The notes under the pieces are model-generated. The model saw nothing but the letters and a program-made list of their open reading frames with translations. It ran no database searches and was not told where the DNA came from. From positions 94,920,546 to 94,984,545 of the forward strand of contig NC_090750.1 in assembly GCF_036898095.1 (NCBI RefSeq): a stretch of DNA of 64,000 bases, in the 5' to 3' direction. This DNA is from Palaemon carinicauda (lineage: Eukaryota; Arthropoda; Malacostraca; Decapoda; Palaemonidae). The position numbers and the translations under genes were made by a program. This document shows, one piece after another, positions 1 to 11,949 of the stretch. Within the stretch, counting starts at the first letter, position 1, and every line of letters begins with the position of its first letter.

Positions 1-41
<41 letters not shown>

Positions 42-164
42 CATATACATATATATATATATATAATATATACATATACATATACATATATATATGTATA
101 TAATATATACATATACATATACATATATATATATACATACATACATATATACATATATATATAC

Positions 165-215
<51 letters not shown>
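1..215. repeat. TA / TACA microsatellite
   Basis: This is an almost pure alternating AT tract with interspersed ACAT units, directly abutting the left end of DIRS copy 1. It has low complexity and no coding meaning. The element therefore appears to have inserted into, or at the edge of, a simple repeat. Confidence 0.95.
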
Positions 216-218
<3 letters not shown>

Positions 219-247
219 CTGGGTCGACCTGTGGCGGCCGGTGAAAA

Positions 248-1977
248 GGGGTCCTTCTAATATACCTTTTCTGATAAAACCTTCCAATTATACCAAAGAA
301 AGATAAAAGCATGGAATGCAGAGGTTACTACCCTCGCGCGAGCACCTTGTGGGTGTCGTGTATAAAGCAAAGGCGGGAAAGCCACTATTCACAGGCTGTC
401 TTCCATATAGTTAATTCCTTCGTCAAAGGGATGGGCTGATACAGAGGCACCAGCTATGCTATCAGCGCCACGCCACCCACGCTCCGACGCGAGTGCCATC
501 TGAACAACATCCTTCTAATTTGGACGTGCTAGTGTGTGTGTATATTGTTGTGCTCTCGGCTTTTTCACTCTTGTGGATTTATTTCGTCATGACCGAAGCT
601 CCATCTTCACCCATTCCAATGTTAAGTACCATAGTTTGTTTTGACAGCTTTTTGTAGTACCGGGCTTTTGTCATCTACCCAGTATAGTCTGTTTTATCAC
701 TACCGTCTGGGCCCGTCCGCGTCGTCGGCGGCCATTGTTTTTTCCCTTGTCTTGCTGGGAGTTCATCTTAGTCTTGCCTGTTTGGTACTCTGTCACTTAG
801 GTTCTTGGTTAAGTCCCTGGCCTTATGCCTTTTTGAACCATCATTATTATTATCGTTATTAATTCCCATGGTACTTTTTGCTAGCAAGTCCAATCTGCGA
901 ACAAGAATAGCGTTCTAGCTTTATTATAGTTTAGTACCCGCCCCCCGAGGCGTTTGTCAGTCGACTATTTCCCTATAATTTAGGTTTTAGCAGACGTTAT
1001 TCTTCGTTCGTAGTCTTGTAGTTGATGTTACAATTTTATTATTATACGTTTATAATAGTGTTGTGTGCTTATTAGGTTCTGATATTGTAATCACGGGAGC
1101 GAGAGATTGGGGTTCCCGTTTTCTGTTCTCAGTCACGAGTTACCCCTTTCTCTCGTTTTCTTTCTTAACCTCGGGTGGGTGAGTGGATTTCCCGTTTTCC
1201 GTTTTGTGCGTTCAACGAGTTCTCCCTCCCCCACCTCTCCCTCTACGGGTGTATGATAGCTTACGAGTTATTTAGTTTATGGTTACTATTCAATAGTTAG
1301 CGTTATTTAATAGGTCCCGAGTTCCGTCCTCTCCCCGTTACGGCTTGGGAGTAGTTCTGAACATTTTTCCACTCCGCCTTGAGTTCTACTCCGCCATGAG
1401 GGATTCTCAATGAGTTTGGAACTATTGTTATATATTGTTTAAATACAACCCTCTGGGACGGCCTTCATATTGTTTAGATACAACCCTCCGGTGGCCCTTA
1501 CTCCGGTCTCAGGCCACGGCCATATCCACACAAATATCCATTGTTATTCACAATTGAATTATTATTCACAATTGAATTATTCAGGACCTTTCATCGAACT
1601 CCGGCTTCACCGGAGATCACCAATACGCTTAACTATTATATTAGCCTTAGCCTTTAGCTACGGCTTGTGTTTTATATTTATTTTACGGGCCTGTCACTGC
1701 TTCCCCGACCCTCAGAGGTTCGGAAGATTGCTTTAGATTCTTTATTCTTATTTCATTATTATCCCTTTTATAATGATACAGTCCCATTGCCATTGCTCCG
1801 GCTCACTCCGGTGCAGGAACTTTTATATTTAATATATTTTAATATGGAGCTCCGGCTCTCATTCACTGAATTCTCATAAGCACGTATGTTGCATTACGCT
1901 AAGCTCTGTTAGTTGATTTTTAATCCCTTACCAGAGTCTCAAGGAACATCTAGACTTAAGTCTCCTTTCTTTTACAG
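248..1977 (+). other. Non-coding leader of DIRS copy 1
   Basis: This is an untranslated leader with no long reading frame of its own. It contains a CTCCGG..TCACCGGAG hairpin at 1599-1615 and further CTCCGG motifs near 1795 and 1847. A polypyrimidine tract and acceptor (tttacag) end at 1977. The translation start of Gag must lie in an upstream exon in this leader, which I could not pinpoint. Confidence 0.6.
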
Positions 1978-4245
1978 AAGGTTCGTTGTACTGCCCAAAG
2001 ATGCCCTGCCTCGTTCAACGACCCCGTTGGACATGACCTCTGTCGGTCACATGCACATTGCGCCATCTCCTTTATCTGGGAACCGGGACAAGCCTCTTAT
2101 ATGCTTTGGTTCCCGGATTTGTGCTCGCTCTGTTACGAGTTGTCCTCAATACTCCTGAACGATGATGTAAGTGGGTTTTCCTTTTGTTCCTTGTTTATCT
2201 TTTGCAGACATTAATTTGGCCATTAATATTACATACATTGTATATTTCGGAGAGCGATCCCTCTCCTGCATCACTAATCACTACAAATCTTTCAGGCCGA
2301 TGATGACTCTCTTCGGTCAGCAAGGGCTGCTCTTCGTCCTTGGGTGTCGGGCTTCGGCAGGAATGCCCTGTCTGGCGCACCCTATCTCCTCTATGGAGAC
2401 ATGGCCTCCCGTCTCTTCCCAGGCTCGACAACTGCAGCAGTCTCTCCGGAAGTTGCTGCCCCCTTGATTGAAGAAGTCAGAGCAACCATTTCCGCGGAGG
2501 ATGAACCCCTCTTACCGCTGGACGTGGCAGATCTAGATATAGACGTAGAACCCATGGACGAGCAGGTAAGTGGTGCCGAGTTGGTGGAAACCCTTTTCTC
2601 TCCTACTCCTTCTTCTACCTCTTCCTTTCTCGGCTTTGATAAGCCTAAGGCTTCTCCTCGGGATCCCTCTGTCCCCGTACGACACAAGGTGAAGCCACTA
2701 CGTACTTATAAATCTTCAGCATTGCCAGTATCAACGTCACCGGTCCCCGGACCCTCGACGGCTCCTGATGTTCATATTTCTCCCCGTAAAACCGCGACTC
2801 CTAAGAAGTCCAAGTCTACCAAATCCAAGACACCACCAACAGGTGGCTTTCAGGTACCCTTCTTCCCCGTCGAATTGGTCAGGGATATCGTCAGGGAACA
2901 AATTCAACATCAGTCTGGGGCTATGACAGAACTTAAGGATATGGTGGCTACTCTGATCTGCTCCAGAACTCTGATTCCTCCTCCTTCAGCCCCAGACGCA
3001 TCGAAGCTACCTCCCTTCGATAAAAACAATCCTTGGAGGTTTGCCTTGCATGCCCCATTCTTAGATGGTTCCCTAACTCTAGAGGGCATAGGCACCCGCC
3101 CTCTAGAGGACCTGGAGTTCTACCCCCCGGGGCTAGAATTCCCATTCAATGGCTTCGTACGTTTAAAGGAGCATGCATTGGTCCGAATGGACAAGGTACC
3201 GAAGGAAACGGTGATATTTCTGAAAGAGCAGGCCCAGGCTATCTGGTCCAGAACTCTATCAGAGTGGGGGTGTAATAACTCCAAGCTCACCCCACACAAA
3301 GGTGCCTTCACTATTTTTACGACGGCGGCGTCCATCTCTTTGCCGCTCATAGACAAAATCACAGAGCTGACAATACAGGCCATCAAGGAAGGCTCTTCCA
3401 TGCCGGCTCTCAAGGAGACGGACCCCACCTCATTGCTTATTCCGAGTACCTCTGCAACCTGGGACGACACGTCTTCTACCTTCACAGTGGGGAAGCTAGA
3501 CCCGGACTGTGCCTCTACTCTTTTCTCTGAGAAGCTCCCCAGATTACTAGAGAGTCTTCTCAAAACTGAGTTCGAGACCTGTAATAGACTAGCTAGGTCC
3601 CTCCACTCCATCACCTCCATAGAGTCCCTAGCATCGGTTTACCCAGCGAAAACATTGTTAAGAGTCTTCACAAAGAACCTGCTGCTGTCCTACCAAATAG
3701 ACCTCCATGACTTCTGGTCGGCTCGAGTTAGTTGCAGGAAGTTCGTTCTGTCTGAGGCCTCCATCAGACATGAACCGAACAGGCTGATAGCGTGCTCCTG
3801 CTGGGGTAAGAACCTCTTCCCTCAGAACGAAGTTGATAAGGTTCTTCAGGATGCGGCGAGGGCAAACCAAAATTTGCAAGTAAGGTGAGGTCTCTCGACC
3901 AAAAGAAGGATCGAATCCCAGAAACAGACGTTCTTCAATAAGAAGCAGAGATTTATTCCTTACAAGACGGTCCGGGGTAACTCGTCGACACAGTCTTCCT
4001 CTGCTTCGACTTCTCAACAACCGGTTCCCCCTCAGCAAGTAGTCTACCTCACTGCTCCCCTTGGTACACAGCCCAACCCCACTTGGATGTCCTCTCCTGC
4101 ATACAACCCTACCTACGAATCCTCCGGTTCCTTTTGTGGACACCAGAGAGGAAGCTTCAGAGGTAGAGGACAGTTCCGTCAGCGAGGCGGACCTAAAGCA
4201 AGGGGTGCTCGTGGAGGGAGGGGACCTAGGTTGACTCCCTCCTAA
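1978..4245 (+). pseudogene. gag: DIRS copy 1 Gag (two-exon, one internal stop)
   Basis: This is the structural nucleocapsid-like protein of the element. The exon at 1978-2166 follows a tttacag acceptor and encodes a Cys/His module with GHDLCRSHAHC and a later CSLC pair. The exon at 2296-4245 continues in the same phase after a 129-nt intron. The core contains NNPWRFALHAPF, LEDLEFYPPG and VRLKEHAL, which are shared with copies 2, 3, 5 and 6. The C-terminus is RG-rich (GSFRGRGQFRQRGG), resembling an RGG nucleic-acid-binding box. A TGA at 3886-3888 replaces a Trp codon that is intact in copy 5, so the product is truncated unless read through. The natural stop is TAA at 4243-4245. Assignment as Gag rests on position, basic C-terminus and conservation between copies, since DIRS Gag proteins are poorly conserved. 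Confidence 0.8.
2167..2295 (+). other. Spliceosomal intron in DIRS gag (copy 1)
   Basis: A GTAAGT donor follows a GAT GAT codon pair, and a pyrimidine-rich tract ends in ctttcag before GCCGATGATGAC. Removing the 129 nt joins two open frames in phase. Copy 5 has the same donor and acceptor (55636-55764). Copies 2 and 3 keep them on the minus strand. This conservation supports a real intron rather than a chance motif. Confidence 0.8.
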
Positions 4246-4249
4246 TGAT

Positions 4250-6048
4250 GTGTTGCCGGTAGGAGGGAGACTTTATCACTTCCGAGACCATTGGACCTTC
4301 AGTTCATGGGCTCTCAGCATAATATCCAAGGGCTTGGGTTGGAAATGGTCACAGGGATCTCCTCCTCCACCAGTGACCTTCTTCCAGAGACCCACTCCCA
4401 TCCTGGAAGAGTACACTACAGAGTTACTCAAGAAGAAAGCGATCAAACGGGTTCAATCCCTGAAATTCCAAGGCCGCCTGTTTACAGTCCCGAAGAAAGA
4501 CTCGTCGGCGTTGAGGGTAGTGGACTTGTCGAAACTAAACTCTTACATCCTCTGCGACAAGTTCCGTATGCTGACTATCTCTCAGGTACGGACCTTACTT
4601 CCCCGTGGGGCCTTCACCACCTCTATCGATCTTACCGACGCCTATTATCATGTCCCTGTAGCTCGGAACTTCTCTCCTTACCTAGGCTTCCGTCTCGGCA
4701 AGAGAGCCTTTGCATTCAAAGTCATGCCCTTCGGTCTCAGCATTGCCCCCAGGATATTCACGAAACTGGGAGAGACGGTGCTCGAACAACTCAAAAACCA
4801 AGGGATACAGATCATCGCCTATCTGGACGATTGTCTCATTTGGGCCCAGTCGACCCAGGAATGCAACAGAGCTACGTCGAAGGTAATTCACTTTCTCGCC
4901 AAACTGGGATTCCAAGTCAATCTCCGAAAGTCTTGCCTACAACCATCAAGCCACTTCGAATGGTTAGGCATCCGATGGGACCTTTCAAAGCACAGGCTCT
5001 CCCTTCCTCCCAAGAAGGTAAGGGATATAGCTTCCAAGGTCAGGAACTTTCTCAAACACAACAGGTGTCCAGAAGAGCTCTAGAACGCATCCTCGGCCTT
5101 CTCCAATTTGCTTCACTGACCAATCTCCTATTAAAAGCCAAACTCAAAGACATCAATCGAGTTTGGAGAAAGAGAGCGACAATACCTTTGAGAGACAAGA
5201 TCTCGAATATCCCCTCTGTCTTAAAAATGAGACTACGACCATAGTCCGAACGGAGGAACCTCTCCAAATCGGTTCCTCTACAGTTCCCCTCTTCACAAGT
5301 GACAATTCATACCGACGCGTCTCTGAGTGGATGGGGGGGGGGGGGTTACTCCGAACATCAGATGTTTCAGGGCTCTTGGTCACCCGCCATGAAGCATTTC
5401 CATATCAATGTTCTCGAAGCCATGGCAGTGTTCTTGATCCTGAAGAGAATCTCTCCTCCGAGGTCGACCCACATCAGAGTGGTCTCAGACAGCACAGCAG
5501 TAGTACACTGCCTCAACTGAGGGGGATCCAAGTCACCCAACCTGAATCAGATCCTGGTCACTATCTTCGCCTTGGCTCCCGACAAAAACTGGTTCCTGTC
5601 AGCAACTCACCCAGCAGGTGTCCAGAATGTGATAGCAGACTCATTATCCAGGACAAAACCACTGGAATCAGAATGGTCCCTAGACATACACTCCTTCCGG
5701 TGGATACTCAGGCTGGTTCCAGGTCTCCAGGTAGATCTATTCGCGACCCAACTCAATCACAAACTCCCCTGTTATGTGACCCCGAACCTGGACCCTCAGG
5801 CTTATGCCATGCCATGGACGCATTAACCCTGGATTGGAACCATTGGCAGAAGATCTACTTATTCCCACCAGTGAATCTTCTACTGAAAGTCTTACACAAA
5901 CTCCGCTCCTTCCACGGGGCAGTGGCTTTAGTGGCACCTCACTGGCCAAAGAGCAGTTGGTTTCCTCTCCTCCTCGAGTTGAAACTCCGTCCCTTCCGGA
6001 TCCCATTCCCCAAACTGACCCAAGTGGTCCAAACTCGGACTGTGTCAT
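4250..6048 (+). pseudogene. DIRS copy 1 reverse transcriptase-RNase H
   Basis: The region starts in the +1 frame just after gag. RT motifs include VPKKDSSALRVV, TSIDLTDAYYHVPV (catalytic Asp), MPFGLSIAPRIF and the YLDD box (AYLDDCLIWAQ). RNase H follows with TDASLSGW, NVLEAMAVF and RVVSDSTAVVHCLN, supplying the acidic residues. The reading frame is broken several times. One base is lost near 5060 relative to copy 5. A TGA lies at 5518-5520. A 5-bp duplication (ccatg) near 5811 shifts the frame again. A run of 13 G inside the RNase H TDAS..GWG region is 6 longer than in copy 5, adding two glycines in frame. It makes cDNA from element RNA in living copies, but this copy is inactive. Confidence 0.85.
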
Positions 6049-7036
6049 TCCTCAAGGATAGCCAAAACCCTAACTTTGTGGATTTCATGAAGTTTGCGGC
6101 TCATAAGGATGCGAACATCGACCCGGATAATGTCCTCTTTATAGAATCAGACAAAAGGGACTCTACGATTCGCCAATATGATTCGGCAGTTTAGAAACTA
6201 GCAGATTTCTTAAAGAATTCAGACCATACTGTTATGACTCCTAATTTAGCCATCTCCTTCTTTAGGTCCATATTTGACAAAGGCCTAGCAGCTTGCACTA
6301 TAACCACCATTAAGTCAGCATTGAAGAAGGTCTTCCTGGTTGGGTTTAACATTAACCTGGCGGATTCTTACTTCTCATCTATTCCAAAAGCATGTGCTAG
6401 GCTTCGACCTTCGGTTCGCCCACAAAAGGTCTCTTGGTCTCTGAATAATGTCCTCAGACTTGCCTCAGACACGGACAACGAATCCTGCTCTTATATCACT
6501 CTTCTTAAGAAGACTTTATTTCTAATAGCTTTGGCCTCGGGTGCTAGAATCTCAGAACTAGCAGCTCTCTCACGAAACTCGGAAAACATCGATTTCCTCC
6601 CTTCAGGTGAAGTACTTCTTTCCTAGCTAAAAATGAAGACCCCCAAAATAGGTGGTCCCCTTGGAAGATTATTCCTCTTCTCCAAGATACTTCTCTATGT
6701 CCAGTCACTACTCTCAGGGCCTTTTTAGCTAGGACTGCTACCCGATCGTCTGGCCCCTTGTTTATCAGAGAACAAGGAGGTACCATTTCCATTCAGGGTA
6801 TTAGGCAACAGATCCTATACTTCATTAAACAAGCCAATCCAGGATCAATTCCCCATGCTCATGATATCCGGTCAGTAGCTATCTCCATCAATTATTTCCA
6901 AAATATGGATTTTGATGACCTTAAAAAGTACACGGGTTGGAAATCTCCTATGGTCTTCAAACGCCACTATCTAAAGAACTTACAGGCCCTTAAATACCCA
7001 ACGGTTGCAGCTGGGAGCCGTATCTCTCCCCAGTGA
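6040..7036 (+). pseudogene. DIRS copy 1 tyrosine recombinase
   Basis: The YR integrates the element by a tyrosine-recombinase reaction. The first catalytic Arg box is ALASGARISELAALS. The second box is PHAHDIRSVAIS (His-x-x-Arg). The third part, GWKSPMVFKRHYLK, carries the expected Trp and the His-Tyr pair, so catalytic motifs survive. The coding frame is not continuous: TAG at 6192-6194, TAG at 6624-6626, and a short deletion at the second stop that moves the C-terminal part to another frame. It ends with TGA at 7034-7036. The frame used by the YR is also open upstream across the RNase H region, as is usual for the overlapping ORF3 of DIRS elements. Confidence 0.88.
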
Positions 7037-7407
7037 TCTCTTGTTCTTCCTTTCATCCATCTCTTTTCTTCTCCCTCCTACCCGTCACTCACCACGACAC
7101 CGCTCCCTTGGTGGTTCATTAGCCCTAGTTTATTACATATTAGGTTAAGATGATTGTAACTTTTAATGTATTTACCGTAAATTTAGTGTTGGGGTATTCT
7201 TAGCCATGTCAGTTTTGTTGCTTGTTGTGTTCTGATACTCGGAGGCTTCCTTGTTATCATGTTTGTTTAGCCTTATGCTCACTATGTCCTGTGGCTAGTT
7301 TATGATTCATGCTTACTTACCTTAATATATGGTTTTCCTTATATGGTGTTTTTTTCTCTCCCCTGATTACTAGTTATTATTGGGCTTGGAAGGCATTCTC
7401 TGGTACA
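7037..7407 (+). other. 3' untranslated region of DIRS copy 1
   Basis: This is AT-rich non-coding sequence between the YR stop and the internal complementary region. It ends in a segment (ggcattctctggtacatttt) found in inverted orientation next to copies 2 and 3. No gene is seen. Confidence 0.6.
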
Positions 7408-7498
7408 TTTTCACCGGCCGCGACAGGTCGACCCAGAAAAGGGATTTTGACGAAGGAAAAATCTATTTCTGGGGAGAGACCTGTGGGGCCCGGTGAAA
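7408..7498 (+). repeat. DIRS internal complementary region (copy 1)
   Basis: The first part (7408-7439) is the reverse complement of the left terminal repeat. The second part (7440-7498) is the reverse complement of the right terminal end as seen in copy 3 (28187 onward). In DIRS elements such a region is complementary to the joined right and left ends and is thought to template circle completion. Confidence 0.8.
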
Positions 7499-7679
7499 CC
7501 CTTCCCTATTCTTTTGCACGATCCCACCCTTTCCTTTCCAAACCATCATGTCCAATACAGAAGGATGTTGTTCAGATGGCGCTCGCGTCGGGGCGTGGGT
7601 GGCGTGGCGCTGGTAGCATAGCTGGTGCCTCTGTATCGGCCCAGGACAGGAACATCTGACTTCGCACTCCTTACGTCGG

Positions 7680-8270
7680 ATGAATTAGCTGAACAAAGAA
7701 GTACGGCGTCGGTGGCGGTGAGGAAAAACAAAAAATAAAGAATGAAAGGAAAAACCTCCTTTGGAAGGACATTCTAACCTGCGGATGGGAATGGTGTCCC
7801 CCGAGAGGACTGGAGCATGGTATGAACTGTGCACTCTCTCCACTGGCTGCCATCGCTGAACGAAGGAGTACTGTACAAAAGTTATATTAAAATTAATTTA
7901 TTCCATAAAATTAATTATCTGACAAATGACCACTCGAGAGAACAACCTAACCCATGGGTTAGAAAGGGAGTTCCCGAAACGGAATGGAAGAAGCTAAAGA
8001 CTATGCAACCCCTCAGCCGACTTCCGTGCCTGAGCTTAGGAGTGCGATATTGTTAGTAGTGTAGAAAGTTGAATTCAAACAGTTTGATTCAAAATTAATT
8101 AGCTGAAGAAAGCACTTGGAAAATCAACCTTACCTGTGAACAGGAAAGGTGTTCCCGAGAGGCACAGGATCTGCTGGCTGCCAACGTAAATGAGGGAGAG
8201 TGGCGTTGTCAGCAAAGAGGAGCTGGTCAGAAGTCAAGGTCTGGGTAGGCTGCTAGCGGTCTTCCCTCCA
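7680..8270. repeat. Three degenerate ~200-bp repeats
   Basis: Three blocks starting near 7680, 7905 and 8093 share an AATTAATTAGCTGAA-like opening. The first and third also share a later run resembling AACCT..ACCTG followed by GGTGTTCCCGAGAGG and a CTGGCTGCC motif. Spacing is about 190-220 bp. I do not recognise the family. Confidence 0.5.
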
Positions 8271-9960
8271 CTGAACTCACAGGGAGCAAGCAACGTCAAC
8301 ATCCGAACAGAGAAAGAGTATTCACACGAGGACGACTCCAGTGTGAGCGAGGTCGAGTTGCTGCACTTGGAGGAGTGGGGAATACCACCAACCTAGGTTG
8401 TCTGGCATCAAAGGGGAAGAGACCGAATGAGAAGATTTCTCCGGCCTGGAGAAACGCCGCCCTACACTGACCCGAAAACAGAAACACACACTGTAATGAT
8501 AAAAGAATGTTAATAAATAATATATATTTAAAGCATTACATGAATGTTTAAATATTTATGAAAACATAAGTAAGAAGTGAAACCATAGGAAAAAAAAGGC
8601 CAGTAAAAAAGAGTTGGGCAGAGGGAGACAAATGTCTATTCTCACGAGACAAAAGTAAAAGATGTCGAGACAACACAGGTATGTGTGTGTGAGCGGGGTC
8701 GTCAGCTACCCCTCTTATCCCCCTTCTGCTAACTAGTGGTAGCGTAGTCACACCTAGCTAAAAGTCTTATGGCTAGTCTTCCAGCTTTCCCGAAAGTATA
8801 ATCCTTATAAGTAACAAAAGGCTTTGTATTTAGTGTCAGAGCAAATGCAAATTATATAAAATTTGTAGTGTTTGTACTTCTTAGAAGATTAAGAGAGGAG
8901 TTATGATACCTCATAGAAATCCTATTTCATGAGCTAAGACCTCTTGAAGATTTTGGAGAAGATAAAACACAACAGGTTTAGAAAGGAAGAGTAATAAAAA
9001 TATTCAAAGAAGAATAATCAAGTCCTAGTTTGGCTTTGCAGACAGTATTGTGTTTTCAAGTGCTTAGATAGAGCAGTCTGTTGGTTTGTATCTCGTCTCA
9101 TAAGTTTTTTAACTTGGAATTCTTACAAAAACAAGTTGTTTAATTTTAAAGTCACAAAATAAAAACTTTTACATATAGTTGATTTGTAGTTGCAATAATC
9201 TGCACATGGGGTTGGCATTAAATCTTCCCGTCTCAGGACTAATGTAGGGTCGGGAAAGCCAGAGTACATAGGTGTATGAAGACTAGTTGGTGGTGTCCCA
9301 TAGTTACATTCATGACAATTATGTAAAACGTGGATGGGCACTGAATGGCGTTAAACCTCCATGAATATGTGAATAGAAGACATAACTTAGAAAAGTTGGG
9401 TTACTTTGAATTTGAGCTTGTGTACTTTTGATGTGGGATTGTATAAATCTGGTTATGCTTTGCTAAATTTAAATCTTGAAAGTTACTTTGGAATATGATT
9501 GCTATAGTAAAGAAAATGATCACAATAGTTTCTTGTACATTAGACAGTATCCTGAAGTTTTGAGTAATTGTAATTGTATGCTAAATGAATTAGTATCCTT
9601 TATTTCTGTGTTCCATGAGTGGACATTAGATTTCTTTATCTTTGAAATTTTGATGTTGAATTTAATTTTTTTTTCTAATATTTACCATTTTTCCCTTACC
9701 CTAGAATAACTAGTTCCTCATTGCTTTGGGGGGGGGGGGGAGGGTGAATTTAAAATACTGAAATATTTAAAATCTTACTTGAGGTGCAGTATTTGCTTAT
9801 AAGGAAAAACCTCTGGGAAGCTCTAAAAATATTACTGTTAGCTACCCTTTCCCAGAACCAAAACAAGGGGTGGTTCCTGTATTTCTCTGATTTTCTTCCC
9901 TTGTGGATTTGTCCCTGGTCACTATGTATGATGATATGGTAGAGGTATGAGGTGGGCATC
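8271..9960. other. Unassigned AT-rich non-coding stretch
   Basis: No convincing gene, RNA or transposon motif was seen. Short open frames lack codon bias or recognisable domains. A run of G (about 12 bases) lies near 9727-9739. Confidence 0.5.
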
Positions 9961-9979
9961 CCAATAGACTGCCTGCAAG

Positions 9980-10960
9980 TATTTGCTAACAACACCCCAC
10001 TGACTACTACAACTTCAGTGGCAACCGAAGACCTTTTGGTCTCGAAGCAACTGCACCCCAGTGGAATCAGAGCAAAAGGAAGTCTTGAGTTGGTGGATTT
10101 CAGATTCAAACCTTTTCAGAGGACTAGGTCTTCTTCCTCACCTCTCTGCCCCAAACCGATGCTTTATATACATCACTTGGTCTCCGGGCTTTGGTCTTGA
10201 GTCAGATTGACATTGCCACATAACCTTCCTAGAGTTGAAAGCAATGTACCTTGTTCCCCAACATTTCAAACAGCTCCTTTTGGGTTACTTAATAGTGTTA
10301 ATAAGCATCAACATGACTGTAAGGGCACATAAACCTCCTGGCCAAGACTCAGATTCCGACTGCACACGACCTGGGCTCGAGTGTGGATAAGCATCAACAC
10401 GACACGACCGTAAGGGCACATAAACCTCCTGACCAAGACTCAGATTCCGACAGTGCATGACCTGGGCTCGAGTCCATCTCAATCCCCTCGCTTTGGAAGG
10501 CATCTGGTAGTGATGAAGATGAGATACTCTTGTGTCTTGTGAGGACTCTTCGGCACTCTCCGAAAAGGACCCAATACTTCAGGCCTGATGGTAGGAAATA
10601 TTTTGTTAGCATTGACAGATCCGAGAAAGAGGTTGCTTGCTTGCATGCTTGTAGACTTCCTGGCCTTTGCGGTCAAACACGGGCTCTTGCAACACTGCAG
10701 CCCGTAGGAGATAGATTTTTTAAGTTTGTAGCTGATTTAGGTGTCAATGAACACTTTCTCTTTTTCTTCCTAGGTACGTGAGATGATCCATAGGGCATAC
10801 GCCTTAGCTGATGAGAGAGTCAAGGCACCGTCTAGATCCAGGGCTTGTTGACCCTGCATTTGCGTTCAAGAGAATTCTGTCAGTGGGTCAGGTGTCTGGA
10901 AAGGTAGACAACCTTCACAGCCTTTTATTTGCAAGAGGATACCAAGAAGTCCCTTGACAT
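9980..10960 (+). pseudogene. Decayed DIRS-like RNase H and YR remnant
   Basis: One frame from about 10018 reads SWWISDSNLFRGLGLL and later HITFLELKAMYLV. These match the WW..NL..G and HIN.LELKA signatures of the RNase H region of DIRS-type elements. After the tandem repeat at 10301-10472, ILLCLVRTLRH and KYFVS resemble the CPVRALR..LFVS segment of DIRS recombinases. VREMIHRAYALA near 10780 resembles the helix before the HxxR box. Frames are broken, and the distance between the two domains is much shorter than in an intact element, implying deletion. The lineage differs from copies 1-6. The assignment is by motif only. Confidence 0.5.
10301..10472. repeat. Tandem duplication, ~86-bp unit
   Basis: Two adjacent copies begin ATAAGCATCAACA and end CCTGGGCTCGAGT. 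They share the internal strings AAGGGCACATAAACCTCCTG and CAAGACTCAGATTCCGAC. The second copy is slightly longer. Confidence 0.85.
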
Positions 10961-11949
10961 CTTTATGCTTGGGGCTGTGATGGCAGCTTGAGCGTTTATG
11001 TAACCAGCCCAGCTCCCACACGGGACAAGGATGCATCGCGTCTCTAATAGTGTTTTGGCATAAGTCGGCAATGAAAGGTAGTAAGAACTGGCTCTTCTCT
11101 TCCATTCCTTTACCCCTCTCTTGGGTCAGTGGTCAATATGTTACATGCTGGTTGGATCTGATGGTGGTAAATTGCACTTCATAGCACCATTCTTTGTATC
11201 CAAAGAAGTATACCCCCCCTCATCCTCCATGCAAGTTGGGGGATGGTGAATCTCACCAACCCACTCTTATAATTTGTGTGGGATTTTACTGAAATCCCCT
11301 CCAGGGGGTATGGTTTCTCTTTATATGGGACAGTACAATTCATGTGCGACCGAGACCCTATCACTTCCTCTTATGACCGAGACCCTATCAATTCCTCTTA
11401 TGATAAATAGATAGGGGGTGATAGTGGCCTCTCTTTGCTTCTCCACAAATCGATCCTGGAACACTTTCAAGGAAGTTACATACCTTCATGTTTTGGTTCC
11501 CAAGGGACTTCCAACCGTCTATTCAATGAATCTCCCTAATTAAAGGACTGGGATTTGTATGGATGGGGAAATATTTGTTATTTTATTCCAGAAAACTCCA
11601 ACATTTTCAATTTGTCTTACTCCAACGACTGACTGTTCTGTATTATTTCAGATTTTTCATCCCAAGGCAAATAATCATCCAACTTATGTGGCAAGTTGTG
11701 TATACTCCTGAAGATATGTGTAATAGATACAGACTGTAAATAAGAAAGAAAAAGAAGAGATACAGGCTTGGGGAAAAGGAAGAAGGGTCTGTATTGGTTT
11801 ATGCTGTATGACTTTGATGTAAACAATAGGAAGTTTGGTATTAACTCCATATTTGTCTGCTGTTGAAGATAATATTGAAGAGGATTTCATCCAGTGATAG
11901 GGAGAGGAAGAGGAATTCTGAGTCATTAGAATTTCCAATAAAAAGCAAA
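10961..11949. other. Non-coding stretch upstream of the zinc-finger gene
   Basis: A perfect-looking 27-bp direct duplication (GACCGAGACCCTATCA with one change) lies at 11348-11401. No promoter could be defined. The in-frame open region upstream of the first ATG (from about 11863) could be part of a 5' exon. Confidence 0.45.

Larger units (their letters stand above)
216..7646 (+). mobile_element. DIRS-like YR retrotransposon, copy 1
   Basis: The element begins with a left inverted terminal repeat at 216-247 (TTTCTGGGTCGACCTG then GGCCGGTGAAAA). Its reverse complement is at 7408-7439. Between them lie, in order, a long leader, a spliced gag, an RT-RNase H region and a tyrosine recombinase gene. 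That order is typical of DIRS retrotransposons, which lack integrase and target-site duplications. Right of the internal complementary region, 7560-7646 is an inverted copy of about 440-520 from the left end. Homology then stops, so the true right terminus is missing. The genes carry several nonsense and frameshift mutations, so this copy is unlikely to be autonomous now. Copies 2, 3 and 5 in this window belong to the same family. Confidence 0.92.

Noticed and set aside
1..215. The short TATA-type open frame at the start
   Set aside because: It is a translated microsatellite.
3120..3620. Minus-strand 166-codon frame within gag of copy 1
   Set aside because: Opposite to conserved Gag codons and absent as a conserved protein in copies 2, 3 and 6.
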